From Welwitschia mirabilis (Eukaryota; Gnetophyta; Gnetopsida; Welwitschiales), in assembly GCA_051453625.1 (NCBI GenBank), contig JBOZIK010000001.1, forward strand, positions 5,388,015 to 5,419,818: 31,804 nucleotides of DNA, in the 5' to 3' direction. The notes under the pieces are model-generated. The model ran no database searches. It was not told where the DNA came from and was given only the letters and a program-made list of their open reading frames with translations. The translations under genes were made by a program, and so were the position numbers. Positions 21,086 to 30,884 of this stretch are shown one piece after another. The first letter of the stretch is position 1. Every line of letters begins with the position of its first letter.

Positions 21086-21775
21086 ATTTATTAGTTGCTA
21101 TTCTATTTTCTCATGTTATGTTATACTCCTCCTCCTTTATTTCCATAATGGAAATCCTATATAATCATATCCTAAATAAGAAGCAGGGAGAAGAGGTCAT
21201 GTATGTTTTAATTTTAATAATAAAGTATACTTATTTTTTACTTTAAACTTTCATTCATTAAGTACCTCAGAAATAATAAATAGAGGACTTGATTTCAAGC
21301 AATCTCTATTTGTGAAGGAGAAGCCAAACCTTATATATCTAGGAGGAAGACCATTCCTTAGATGTTTTTTTTTCAGTCAAACCTCACCCTATCTTACCCA
21401 CTTAGCCTAGTAAGAAGACCTACTAAGATCCTCTATTTCCATGGTTGAGACTTGCCTTCCCTTCCATAATGTAAAAAGTTGTAAAGGCAACCAAGAGGAT
21501 CGAATCCTCTCTTCTATAGTATTTATCTTTTTTGTTTTTATTTTATTTGGTTTGTTTACTTTCATGTCATAAGGAAATCATATAATCATTTTCGATTACT
21601 CTAATACTATTACTTGGTTACTCTATACCTTCAAGAAAATAATCCATGGATACCTAATTTCTATCCATCCTCCAAAACAAGTCTAGGACCTCACCTTGAA
21701 AAGCAAGTTGTGTTGTCTCTTCCAAACCTAGGAAAGAGAATATGCATCACCAAAATACTAATGAAAATTGATATG
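21086..21775 (+). repeat. leader repeat, copy b
   Basis: This is the diverged partner of 1478-2160 in the same orientation. It ends at GCATCACC where copy a has GCATCAAC, just before the gap. It lacks the following gag-like sequence. It is either a second truncated element of the same family or the matching part of a 3' LTR of element A nearly 20 kb downstream. Confidence 0.7.
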
Positions 21776-21784
21776 ATTTCATTT

Positions 21785-21794
21785 NNNNNNNNNN
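21785..21794. other. assembly gap, 10 N
   Basis: Ten undetermined bases directly after leader copy b. Confidence 0.98.
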
Positions 21795-24060
21795 GCCCAT
21801 AAGTATTATTTTTAATTACATTTTATTTTTATGTTTATATAATTTATTCTTTTGTCATGCATTCCTTTTAATTCAATTAAACTTATTGTAGAATGTTGCA
21901 TATTTAGTGCTAATAGGATTGTTACATATTGGTACCTCTCATAGCATTCTCTAATATTTCATGGTTGGTGACTATATGTCTAAAGAAGCATGTTTTATAA
22001 TCCTCTTCTTTCTTCTTTTCTTTTATCCTTTTTCTAATACTATTCTCTCATGTCTCCACCTTTTCTTCTAAAGAATTAAATAATGAATTTTTTTTTTCCT
22101 TTTTAATAGAATAAATTTATCATGTACATTTATAATAATACTTAAATCTAAATTTTAGTATTTTTTTTTTGCATTAGTTTTTCTCTCTTTCCCCTTTTCC
22201 TATTAGTGTAAAAACTATGAATTTCAATGCTTGTTTTGATCATAACTCTTTTTTTGTAACTCTAGTTATTCTAAAAAGTTATTGTTAGGTTTCTCTCTTA
22301 ATTTAGAAACCTTTTATATAGTTTTAAAAATTCTAATTTGACCTTTAAAAGTTTCTTTTTAGATTTTCACAATTTTTTTTGAGTCTGTGAATCTTACTTT
22401 TTTTCATTTTTGCATAGAGAATTGTCTATCATCATTGTTTCATTTTTAAAAAGTTAAAATATTCTAATGCATTATTTTTTAGTACTTTTAGAATGTAAAT
22501 ATATTTTTTCAACTTCTTTTCTTTTTTTAAATATTCTATGCCAAAGTAGGATTCACTATATTTTTTTCATAGGTTTTTCTTAAGGCCATTTCTCAACTTT
22601 TTTGATTGATTCTTGATTTTGAATAATTTTTTCTAAGGAATTATTTTATAGCATGTTTTAATTACTTTGATAATTTTAAAAAGTTTTAGTTCAATTTTCT
22701 TAATTCTTTTTCTTGGTTTACCCTATTTCCTCTTTTCGTTTGGGTTAAAATATGACAAGATGAATTAGATTTTGCTTTGATAAAATAAATATTTACATGT
22801 TTTTTTGATAAATTACTTATTAATTTATAATTTAAGTTATATGTTACATTATTTTTATAATTTTTTAAAGTGTAACTAAGAATTATCTTTCAATTCATAT
22901 ATAATAAAATTTAGGAAAAATATTATTAAGATCAAATAATTTGCTATACTAATTTAAAGAATCATCTTTTCAAAGTGCAAGCTTTTGATTCTAAGTTGAT
23001 TTATAATTATTGTAAAATAATATAAAACTATTTACTGACTCATGCATCTCTATTTTAAATTATTTTGAGTAGTGATTTTTCCAAGAAAGATTATTTTAAC
23101 ATAATAATGATTTAAGTTAGTTTTAACCACTTTAAATTTCTTTATTATTTGTTTGAGCTATAAATGATCTTAGAGTAGTAGCTAATATTTTTTAAAGATT
23201 TTGTCTTTCTTATTCATTATATTTTTCATTTCAGATTATGTGAAGTTAATCCTTTTACACATGCATTTCTTAAAGTTTATTACATGTTATGCGTTATTAT
23301 TACATGAATGTCACTCTTATTTATTACTAATAAATAGTTATTTTATCATATAAAATAATAGTTTGATAATATAATGTGAAATATATTTCTTAAGATTATA
23401 TACTAAGCCCATCGGCTTGATACTTGTTTTCTTCCACTATATATGAAATTTACCCAGAAGATTTAGTTATGATTTTTTTTAATTATCTATGGTTTATTTA
23501 TTTTATCATATTAATTTATTATGTCAAGTACACAATTCTTTTTATGAAGACTTAGAGTGTAATCATATCATTTTAAAAATTGAATTTTTCTTTCAAAGAA
23601 AACCTTTCTTCAAACATTGAAGGAGTACAAAAAGGATTTTATTAAGATGTTGCAAAAAATTCAAGAGATATCTATTGAAAGAAAGTGATAAATCCCCTTT
23701 TGTATTAGGATCATAAAAAGATTACAAATTGGAAAGCACAACTTCCTAACCATAAGATAAAACCAAGTTCATACACTCTTGACTAAGAGTTAAACTAAGT
23801 GTAGATATAATAGCTAGATATTTTAGTGATAAAGCCATTGAGAAAACAAAAGAAAAAGAGACATTAGTATAAAATATTTAATCACATCTATTTAAACCAT
23901 GCCTTGAGTCCATATGAAGAGTTAATTTCCTTTTGGATGCCTTCTCTAAAGTTTCACATTCTTGTAAAAATTTCTCAAAATTTTCTATATCACTCAAAGG
24001 GTTAAAATTTAGAAATTTCATTAGAAATTTACCCCTACTCTTCCCTTAATGACATGTTTT
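21795..24060. other. T-rich DNA without recognisable genes
   Basis: From about 22000 to 22740 the plus strand is strongly T-rich with many TTTT runs. No LTR ends, domains or tandem structure were found. Near 23600-24060 the minus strand has some less broken pieces (FLNFNPLSDIENFEKFLQEC), which might be a downstream part of the LINE remnant, but this is unproven. Confidence 0.35.
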
Positions 24061-24073
24061 TACTAAAAAAGAA

Positions 24074-24440
24074 TTAAGCTTCATAAATAGTGAGTAAATT
24101 AAGATTCACTAATGATTCATTAGTATTATCATTTGAAAACATGTAATAAGTGTAAATGAGCATGATAAACCAGATGCTATTTAGTATCTTCTTATGTAAG
24201 ACTTTTAAATTCTCTAGGATTAATCCAATGTCATTATTAATGTTTACTCCTTCATTAGTGACATACATAAATCTTGTAAAAGGTCTTTTGATAGTGGTTC
24301 ATGAAATAAATACATGATTAATGTCCTTAATCAGATGACACGATTCAAAATTTGCATTATTGCTAATTCCTCTTTTGGATAAATAATCCTTAGTTGGAAG
24401 TTAATTATGGATAAGCTTATTACTGAAGAGTCTTAACTAA
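24074..24440 (-). pseudogene. LINE ORF2 C-terminal zinc-binding region
   Basis: One minus-strand frame with two stops reads NKLIHN, LPTKDYLSKRGI, SNNANFESCHLIKDINHVFI and TTIKRPFTRFMYVTNEGVNI. This is the plan of the zf-RVT domain found after the RT of plant LINEs: a HNRLPT-like start, a RGI element, Cys pairs and an INHLFxxC element. One Cys of the first pair reads Phe and the last is a stop. The frame continues for 60 more codons (LILENLKVLHKKILNSIWFI), matching the hydrophobic tail usual after this domain. The RT expected at higher coordinates was not found, so the fragment is isolated. Confidence 0.65.
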
Positions 24441-24479
24441 ATTTTTAGTACTTTATTATCCCATCCTTACTAGCCTAAT

Positions 24480-25699
24480 TATAATAGTATGGATCTTTGT
24501 AATATTAAATAGTAGTACATTGGTGATCATTGTTCTAGTACTGCATATTGTTGTTAGACTTGTTAATTGAAGTAAAAAATCAATTTTTTAAAATAAGAAG
24601 ATCAGACTCTAAGTATTCATAAAAAAGAATTGTGTACTTAGCATAATCATTTAACTCAAGAAAAAGAAATCAAGCATTAATAGTTTAGAATTAAATATAA
24701 ATAAATCTCCTAGGTCAAATCGCATACATAGCGGAAGCACATGAGTATTGAACTAATGGAAACTTGGAAAATAAAGTATGAAAAATATTGTGCATCACTT
24801 ATCAAACTATCGTTTTAGATGATAAAAAACTATTCTTAAGTTACATTCATGTAGCCACAACACATGATATGTAATAAACTTTAACAACTAGATGTTTAAA
24901 AAGATTAAGAAAATTTCTAACTAAAATTGCAACTTCAACTATAAATTACCAAAAATGGGATTTAAGAGGATGAACAAGGATTTTTACTTGCATATCAAAG
25001 TTTCTAAATCAATAAAACAAATATAGTAATAAAATTTTTATGTAATTAGAGTTATAAAAAAAGAGTTATCATTAAAATAGGCACTAAAAGTCACTAGTTC
25101 TACTTCAATTAAGAAAAAGAAAAGAAAGAGAGAAGAACTAATGCAAAAATAAATATTTTAAATCTTAGAATTAATTAAATTACCTATACACATGCTGAGT
25201 TTATGATATTGAAAATAAGAAAAGTAGAATTCATCATTCAATGCTTAAGAAAAAGGATGAAATTATGAGAGAATTAAATTTAAAAAAATAAAAATAACAA
25301 AAGAAATAAGAGAGAAGAGAGATTTAAAAAACATGATTTATTTAATATAAAATCACCAATAATGAAATATTAGAAAATGTTGTAAGAGGTACTTATTGAG
25401 CTACAAAATTCTATGTATTTGATAGGTTATTTTTAGCAGTTTTATAGGATATTAGATAGATTTATGCTAGGTTTTGATGATAATGAAGAGCTAAGATAAA
25501 TATCACAAAAACAGGTAATGTCTATTACATTTAACAACATTTAAAGCAAATTATAATACTTCCTATTTGAACTATCAACCCTATAATCAAAGAGGCTGAT
25601 TTAACATAATAAACATCTTTATAAAGCTCATCATCCACCTTATCATCTTGAATATTGTATGAATGATAGAAGTACATATGCTAATTAGAATACTTACTA
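24480..25699. other. AT-rich DNA, possible minus-strand copia LTR trace
   Basis: No gene is visible. AAATCGCATACATAGCGGAA at 24718-24737 read on the minus strand resembles the TTCCGCTGCGCATGCGATTT word common near the end of plant copia LTRs, differing by transitions. LTR ends are not defined. Confidence 0.25.
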
Positions 25700-25948
25700 G
25701 ATTAATCTAGCAATTGATGTGGATCCTGCATGATGTGGCATCACCTCCTGTGACATTTGGATGATTAGCATAATGATTCCTAAATATAATACTTTACTAA
25801 AATTCACCAAACTTTTGTCATATGTTTTACACTTTTTTGTGCATCTATTAGGGTTTTACTATGTCTATAAGTATTTGCTATTTTTAGAGTCTTTATTTGT
25901 AATAAATATCTACTCAACTCTGACTTTATCTTCTTTGGAATCACAACA
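25700..25948 (+). mobile_element. 3' part of Athila-type LTR
   Basis: The LTR end is set by CACAACA at 25943-25948 just before the primer binding site. Inside are a TATA-like box (25863), a likely polyadenylation word (AATAAATA, about 25899) and the less AT-rich DGATGTGG/GTGGCATCACC sequence at 25715-25755 typical of U3. The LTR start was not found. A 72-codon frame at 25761-25979 crosses the LTR end and is not a gene. Confidence 0.6.
25863..25873 (+). promoter_or_regulatory. TATA-like box in Athila LTR
   Basis: GTCTATAAGTA lies about 85 bp before the LTR end. It is close to the CTATAAATA pattern of plant LTR promoters, with an A-to-G difference. Confidence 0.45.
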
Positions 25949-25951
25949 TCT

Positions 25952-25970
25952 TAGCATCATTATTGGGAAA
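25952..25970 (+). promoter_or_regulatory. primer binding site, tRNA-Asp type, decayed
   Basis: The observed TAGCATCATTATTGGGAAA aligns without gaps to the primer site TGGCGCCGTTGCCGGGGAA that is widespread in plant Athila/Tat elements. Eleven of 19 bases are identical and all eight differences are G-to-A or C-to-T. It starts three bases after the LTR end, as expected. Confidence 0.75.
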
Positions 25971-26673
25971 GCATGCTAGAAGTTTGAGAATTATTGTTGC
26001 TTAGATAAGTAGTTTGAATTTCAATTTAAATATTTGTCTATAGTAGCATTATATCTTTACAGTACAACTATAGGTTTTTCTTTTTACATTTTTTAATTTA
26101 CATTTCAAAAATAATGATCTTATCATCCCCCTTGTTGTCCAAATGACTCACAATGATAATGACTTGTGAGACTAGGATTTTTCATTTTATAAAAGCTAGG
26201 GCTTTTCCTATTGTCCCCTCTATCATTTAGATGACTCAAAAGATGACTATTAGTTTTTATTTTATCTTATTACATGATTCTACTATTCTATGTTTTTTGT
26301 TTTCAAATTTTTTATATCTTCTGTTGTCTAGGCACATCATCCAAATAACCACTAGAATTATGCTTATAGAAATAGAACTGAACATGCTAGGACATGATAA
26401 ACTCTAGTACAAGATACAATATCAGAGAGAGTGGCTATTAATTGAAAAAAAATGCAATAAGATTTAATAACTATGAACTAAACCAAGGTACACATATCCC
26501 AGGTACAAAAAATATTTCAAGAATTATGCAAGAAGATTTTTATGCATTTATTATTTCTGAATATAATCTTTTTAAAGAAAAAATTTTAAAAGAAAGTTTA
26601 AAAAATAATTTTTTTTGCAATGTCAAATTCTATGTAAAAACAAAAGTAAGTATCTTCACCTAATCCCACTATC
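25971..26673 (+). other. Athila leader
   Basis: This is the non-coding leader between primer site and gag, holding the repeat units at 26122-26350. A 73-codon frame at 26442-26663 (MKKNAIRFNNYELNQGTHIP) ends just before the gag start. It may be an upstream part of gag in another frame or chance; it has no known motif. Confidence 0.45.
26122..26350. repeat. three units related to the 247-588 array
   Basis: Cores at 26122-26158, 26210-26251 and 26318-26350 share CATCCCCCTTGTTGTCC-AATGAC, then CAATGAT, with the array at 247-588. Spacing measured on the GTTGTC word is about 88 and 101 bp. The third unit keeps only the GTTGTCT and CATCC parts. The array lies in the leader between primer binding site and gag. 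Confidence 0.55.
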
Positions 26674-27940
26674 ATGATAGAAATCTCTACTACCCCCATA
26701 AATCCAAATGGTAATGTTAGTCTTAAAGAAATAATTGAAAATAAAATGCATGAAATCAAAAATTCTTTTGACCTCCCTCTTGGTAATGATGTAGAGTTAA
26801 GAAATCTAAATGTATAGCCTATTTTCAATGGAGAAAATAATGAAGATCCCTTCTAACATATAGCTAACGTTGAACAATTAGTGCTTGCTTTATGAAATGA
26901 TGAAAAATGAATTAGCTATCATACTTATATGGTTATTTTTTCCATCACATTAAAAGAAAAAGCAAAATTATGGCTAAGAACTATTTCACATAAAAGCTTA
27001 AAAATATGAAACCAAGTTCAAGAAACCTTTATAAAAGGATTTATGACAAAACAATAATAAGAAAAAAATAAATAGATAACAAATTTCCTACAGTAACCTA
27101 ATGAAGATGATGCCTCTACTGATGAACGATTTTTTTATTATAATTAATTCTAATTCCATTGATGCAGTTACTCAATAAGAATTAATACACTATTTCCATA
27201 GTGGAATTAATAGATAAAATAAACAACTTGTATATTTTTCATGTGGTAGAAATTTAATGACTCTCACTTTAGAAAATGCACGTAGGTTATTAGAAGAACT
27301 CGTGAAAGTAAGTTAAACATGGCCTAAACTAACATGTAAAGAAAATTGTACTATAGGTCAAATTATAAAAGATCTTAAAGAAGTCAAACAAGAAAATGAG
27401 GAAGTGAAAATAAAAAAAGAACCAACAAATGTAATTAAGGGTTTCACAACAAAATTATAAAAATACACTCAAATGATTTTAAATGTAAAAGTGACAACTA
27501 AAAAGAATGTGGTTCTAACTTGTGATTTGTGTGAAGACAACTATCATGTGACTAAAAAATGTCCTTTATTATAAAATTACAAAGAGAAAATTTATAAATA
27601 AGCATGAAATTTCAACTAAAAGTATTCAAACTTTAAAAATCAAAATCAAAATCAAAACTAATTTTAACATAGTTGAATGAACAACTTTTAATCTTTTGAA
27701 ATACTAACTTTTGAAACAAAAAACTTAAACCTTCAATCAAGTAATTCAAATTATTAAGAAAATAAATTAAATTCTCAAAATTAAAATGATCCACTTAGAA
27801 ATTCCATTGAGAAACTAAGAAGATCTCAAGAGAAGAAAAACTTAAACATTGAAAATCTAGTAATTATTTTTCAATAAACTATACTTACAAATTAAAGACC
27901 ATAAGGATAACTTACAACACAACCTTATTAAACCCTAATG
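26674..27940 (+). pseudogene. gag: Athila gag with CCHC zinc knuckle
   Basis: ATG at 26674 opens a frame reading MIEISTTPINPNGNVSLKEI and continuing through stops as PIFNGENNEDPF, HIANVEQLVLAL, ITLKEKAKLWLRTISHKSLK and NQVQETFIKGFM. This is the retrotransposon gag core (FxGxxxEDP, then KxKAKxWL, then W-x-E-x-x-E-x-FxxxF). Stops at 26815, 26854 and 27007 lie in this frame; the last replaces the conserved Trp (TGA). The zinc knuckle CDLCEDNYHVTKKC at 27521-27562 is complete (C-x2-C-x4-H-x4-C). It is followed by Asn/Gln-rich sequence. Gag would form the particle and bind the RNA; this copy cannot be translated. Confidence 0.8.
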
Positions 27941-28390
27941 AAGTAAAAAAAAAAAAAATGTAAAGTTATGATAAGAAGTAAAAATAAAATAACATCTCCT
28001 ATCCATAAGACTTCAACTAAAAATAATAAGAAATATGAAGAAGAAGAAGAGGATAGTGAAATCTTAGAAGATCATACTTTTCCTTCTCCTTTAAGTGACA
28101 AACTTAATAAGAAAAATTCTTTTTAAGATAAAGGAAATAAGCCTACTACCTTTTGGCTTGATGGATTAAATATCAATCCTACCTTTGATGATCATCTTAA
28201 AGCCTTAATATGAGATGTGAGAAAAAATTTAACATTTTAGAAACTCTTGAAAGAAAATCCTAAATAATTTCTTATAATAAAATATTGAATATTATAAGTT
28301 ATTGAAAGACATAATTAGGAGGAAATAAAAATGAACCATACTTAGTAAAGTCTTCCTATCCCAATCTATAACCAACTTAGTTTTGTAAAA
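27941..28390 (+). pseudogene. gag-protease spacer
   Basis: The spacer begins with a run of 13 A and includes a GAA run at about 28037-28050 coding for Glu (YEEEEEDSEILED), then KPTTFWLDGLNINPTFDDHL at about 28140. No catalytic motif is present. It corresponds to the variable stretch between gag and protease in Athila elements. Confidence 0.5.
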
Positions 28391-28391
28391 A

Positions 28392-28845
28392 TGTCCAAAT
28401 TTTAAGGATCCTAGAGCAACAATAGTTAGTATTACTTTAGAAGGAAATAAAATAATAAAGAAAGCCTTAATCAGTATAGGAGTGAGTGTTAATGTTATTC
28501 CTTTACACATTTATTAATGGCTTGGTTTAAAAAGTAGAATTGAGCATATATGTATTATCTTAGAAGTGGTAAATACATCTGTAAAGAAATCTCTAAGAGT
28601 AATAAAAGATTTGGTGATTTAAATTAAGGAAGAATTCTATCCAATAGATGTGGTTGTGATTGAAGTTAAGCATAATAGAGGTTATCCACTACTTCTAGAT
28701 AGAAAATTTTATGTAATAGTCCATTGTATTATTGATACAAGAACTAGAATGATGGAGTGCCACTTAGGAAATAAAAGGTTTATCATTAGAGTTTTTGATG
28801 CTACTGTAAAAAACCTAGGTAATAAGTGGAATGTAGAGGAATAAA
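28392..28845 (+). pseudogene. Athila aspartic protease
   Basis: The frame from 28392 reads CPNFKDPRATIVSITLEGNK, KKALISIGVSVNVIPLHIY, LGLKSRIEH, then IKEEFYPIDVVVIEVKHNRG, YPLLLDRKF and LGNKRFIIRVFDA. It matches the Athila protease from the KxKDPG start through the active-site loop, the flap and the (I)LGRPF element. The active-site loop reads S-I-G (28473-28481) where the family has D-L-G or D-T/S-G, so the catalytic Asp is lost. The conserved Gly of LGR reads Asp. A part from 28650 is free of stops for 64 codons. The enzyme would process the polyprotein. Confidence 0.8.
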
Positions 28846-28899
28846 TTAAGCCAACATTAATTTTATAGCATAATCCAGTTAAAGAGAGATGGTTAATGC

Positions 28900-29834
28900 A
28901 TTTACTTGGATCCATAAAGATTTAACAACCATTCCTACTTTATTATTTAGCATAAAATCTACCTTGAAGATAATGCAAAACCTATTAAGAAACCCCAATG
29001 TCGACTAAATCTAGCTCTTAAACAAGTTATTAAAAATAAAATCATTAAATTAATGGATGCTAAAATTATTTATGTCATGTTTAATAGTGAGTGGATTAGC
29101 CCTTTGACGATGAAACCTAAGAAAGATGGAAAGTGGAGAATTTGTATTGATTTGACCATTGTTATTTATCTTTTCTTGATTATATACTTGATAGAATCTA
29201 AGGACATCCTTTTATTGCTTTCTTAATAGGGATAGTAATTATAATTAGGTTTGTATAGTTAGTGAGAATCAAGCAAAAATAAATTTTACTTTACCTTTAG
29301 AAACATTTGCTTTTAGATGCATGCCTTTTGGACTTTGTAATGCTTCTAGTACATTTTAACATGCAATGATGGATATCTTTTTTTATATGTTAGAGGATTC
29401 AATTAAAATTTTTATGAATGACGTCTTAATATTTGATGAAAACTTTGAATAAATCTTAGAAAGATTAGAGAAAATCCTTAATAAATGCATTGAGAGTGGC
29501 CTACATTTAAGTCGGGAGAAGAGTTTTTATTAGTTGATAATGGAATTATCTTAGATCACCACATTTCTAGTAAAGGAATTAGAATTAATCCTAAAAAACT
29601 AAGTATCATTGAAAAAATAACTCCTCCAATAAATGTAAAACAAGTTCAATATTTTCTTAGTTATTGTGATTTGTATTATCATTTTATGCAGGATTATGCT
29701 AAAATTTGTAAACCCATTTACTAATTACTTAAAAAAGCTAAATTTAAATGGAATAAATGTTATTAGCTTACTTTTGGAACACTTAAAGATAAAACCTCTT
29801 TCACACCTATTATAAAAGAACTCAATTAAAATAA
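28900..29834 (+). pseudogene. Athila reverse transcriptase
   Basis: Ordered motifs are IYLEDNAKPIKKPQCRLNLA, KNKIIKLMDAKIIY, SEWISPLTMKPKKDGKWRIC (about 29090-29145), RCMPFGLCNASSTF (about 29315-29356), IFMNDVLIF (from 29408), NKCIESGLHLSREKSF (about 29484) and later the connection domain in several frames. The catalytic FMDD box reads FMND at 29411-29422, a single G-to-A change. A TAA at 29357 follows STF where the family has Gln. Part of the palm between 29150 and 29280 is shortened and frame-shifted. Confidence 0.85.
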
Positions 29835-30332
29835 AGATTTTGAATTAATATGTGATGCTAATAATATTAACATGGGTGGAGGGTTCTTATATAAAAGTAT
29901 GAAAATGATTTTAAAGTTATATCTTATTATAGTAAAACTATGTCTAAAGCTCAATTAAATTATACTACTAGTAAGAAATAAATGTTAGCTATAATCTTTT
30001 TCCTCAGCAATCTTAGGCACTATCTTTTAGGCTTTCATATGAATGTTTATACCAACCATGCAGCTATTAGATACCTCATCACCAAGAAATACTATATTGC
30101 TAAACTCATTAAATGGATCCTTCTCATGCAAGAACTTAATCTTACCATAATTGATAAAGCAAAGAAATATAATAGTGTAGTATATCATTTATCACATTTT
30201 TCTCCTTCTCTAGATGATTTCACGATTGATGATTCTTCTTTGGATGAAATTTTTTCTATCATATTTTCTACTCATTCTTCTCCTTTGTATGTTAACATAG
30301 TTAATTATCTTGTTACCATAAAAACACCATAA
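29835..30332 (+). pseudogene. Athila RNase H, first copy
   Basis: It begins with FELICDANNINMGG, goes through SKAQLNYTTSKK, and from 29982 is open for 116 codons: MLAIIFFLSNLRHYLLGFHM, NVYTNHAAIRYL, LIKWILLMQELNLTIIDKAK, SVVYHLSHF. This is the usual RNase H of a Ty3 polyprotein with the VYT-HAA-YL and RW-LLLQEF elements. The usual Asp of YTDHAA reads Asn, and that of VxDHLS reads Tyr. The spacer to integrase (SLDDFTIDDSSLDE, then VNIVNYLVT) is also kept. It ends shortly before the 100-N gap. Confidence 0.85.
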
Positions 30333-30350
30333 CATTAAAGTTATAGTTAA

Positions 30351-30450
30351 NNNNNNNNNNNNNNNNNNNNNNNNNNNNNNNNNNNNNNNNNNNNNNNNNN
30401 NNNNNNNNNNNNNNNNNNNNNNNNNNNNNNNNNNNNNNNNNNNNNNNNNN
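30351..30450. other. assembly gap, exactly 100 N
   Basis: A run of exactly 100 N is a common convention for a scaffold join of unknown length. The sequence on its right repeats the sequence starting at 30009. Confidence 0.98.
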
Positions 30451-30733
30451 AATCTTAGGCACTATCTTTTAGGCTTTCATATGAATGTTTATACCAACCA
30501 TGCAGCTATTAGATACCTCATGATCAAGAAAGATTTTAGTGCTAGACTGATTAGATGGAACCTTCTCATGCAAAAATTTAAACTTACCCTCATTGATAAA
30601 GCAAGAAAGCATAATAGTGTAGTAGATCATTTATTACATCTTTTTTCTTCTTTTAATGATCTTATGATTGATGATTCCTTTCTGGATGAAAAACATTTTT
30701 TCATACCTTCTACTCATTCTCCTCCTTGGTATT
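30451..30733 (+). pseudogene. RNase H, second copy, fragment
   Basis: It repeats 30009-30294. The first ~70 bases (from AATCTTAGGCACTATC to ATTAGATACCTCAT) are identical, then similarity falls to roughly 80% by eye. It reads LMIKKDFSARLIRWNLLMQK, ARKHNSVVDHLLHL and MIDDSFLDEKHFFI, then PPWY. This copy keeps Asp in VVDHL and Arg-Trp in LIRW, where the first copy has Tyr and Lys-Trp, so it is the less decayed version and not a simple duplicate of the first. The frame is open until the next gap. It connects in order with the integrase at 30885. Confidence 0.8.
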
Positions 30734-30884
30734 NNNNNNNNNNNNNNNNNNNNNNNNNNNNNNNNNNNNNNNNNNNNNNNNNNNNNNNNNNNNNNNNNNN
30801 NNNNNNNNNNNNNNNNNNNNNNNNNNNNNNNNNNNNNNNNNNNNNNNNNNNNNNNNNNNNNNNNNNNNNNNNNNNNNNNNNNNN
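30734..30884. other. assembly gap, 151 N
   Basis: Undetermined bases between the second RNase H fragment and integrase. Open frames drawn through it are not informative. Confidence 0.98.

Noticed and set aside
26598-26828. 76-codon minus-strand frame
   Set aside because: Lies antisense to the gag start and has no similarity of its own.
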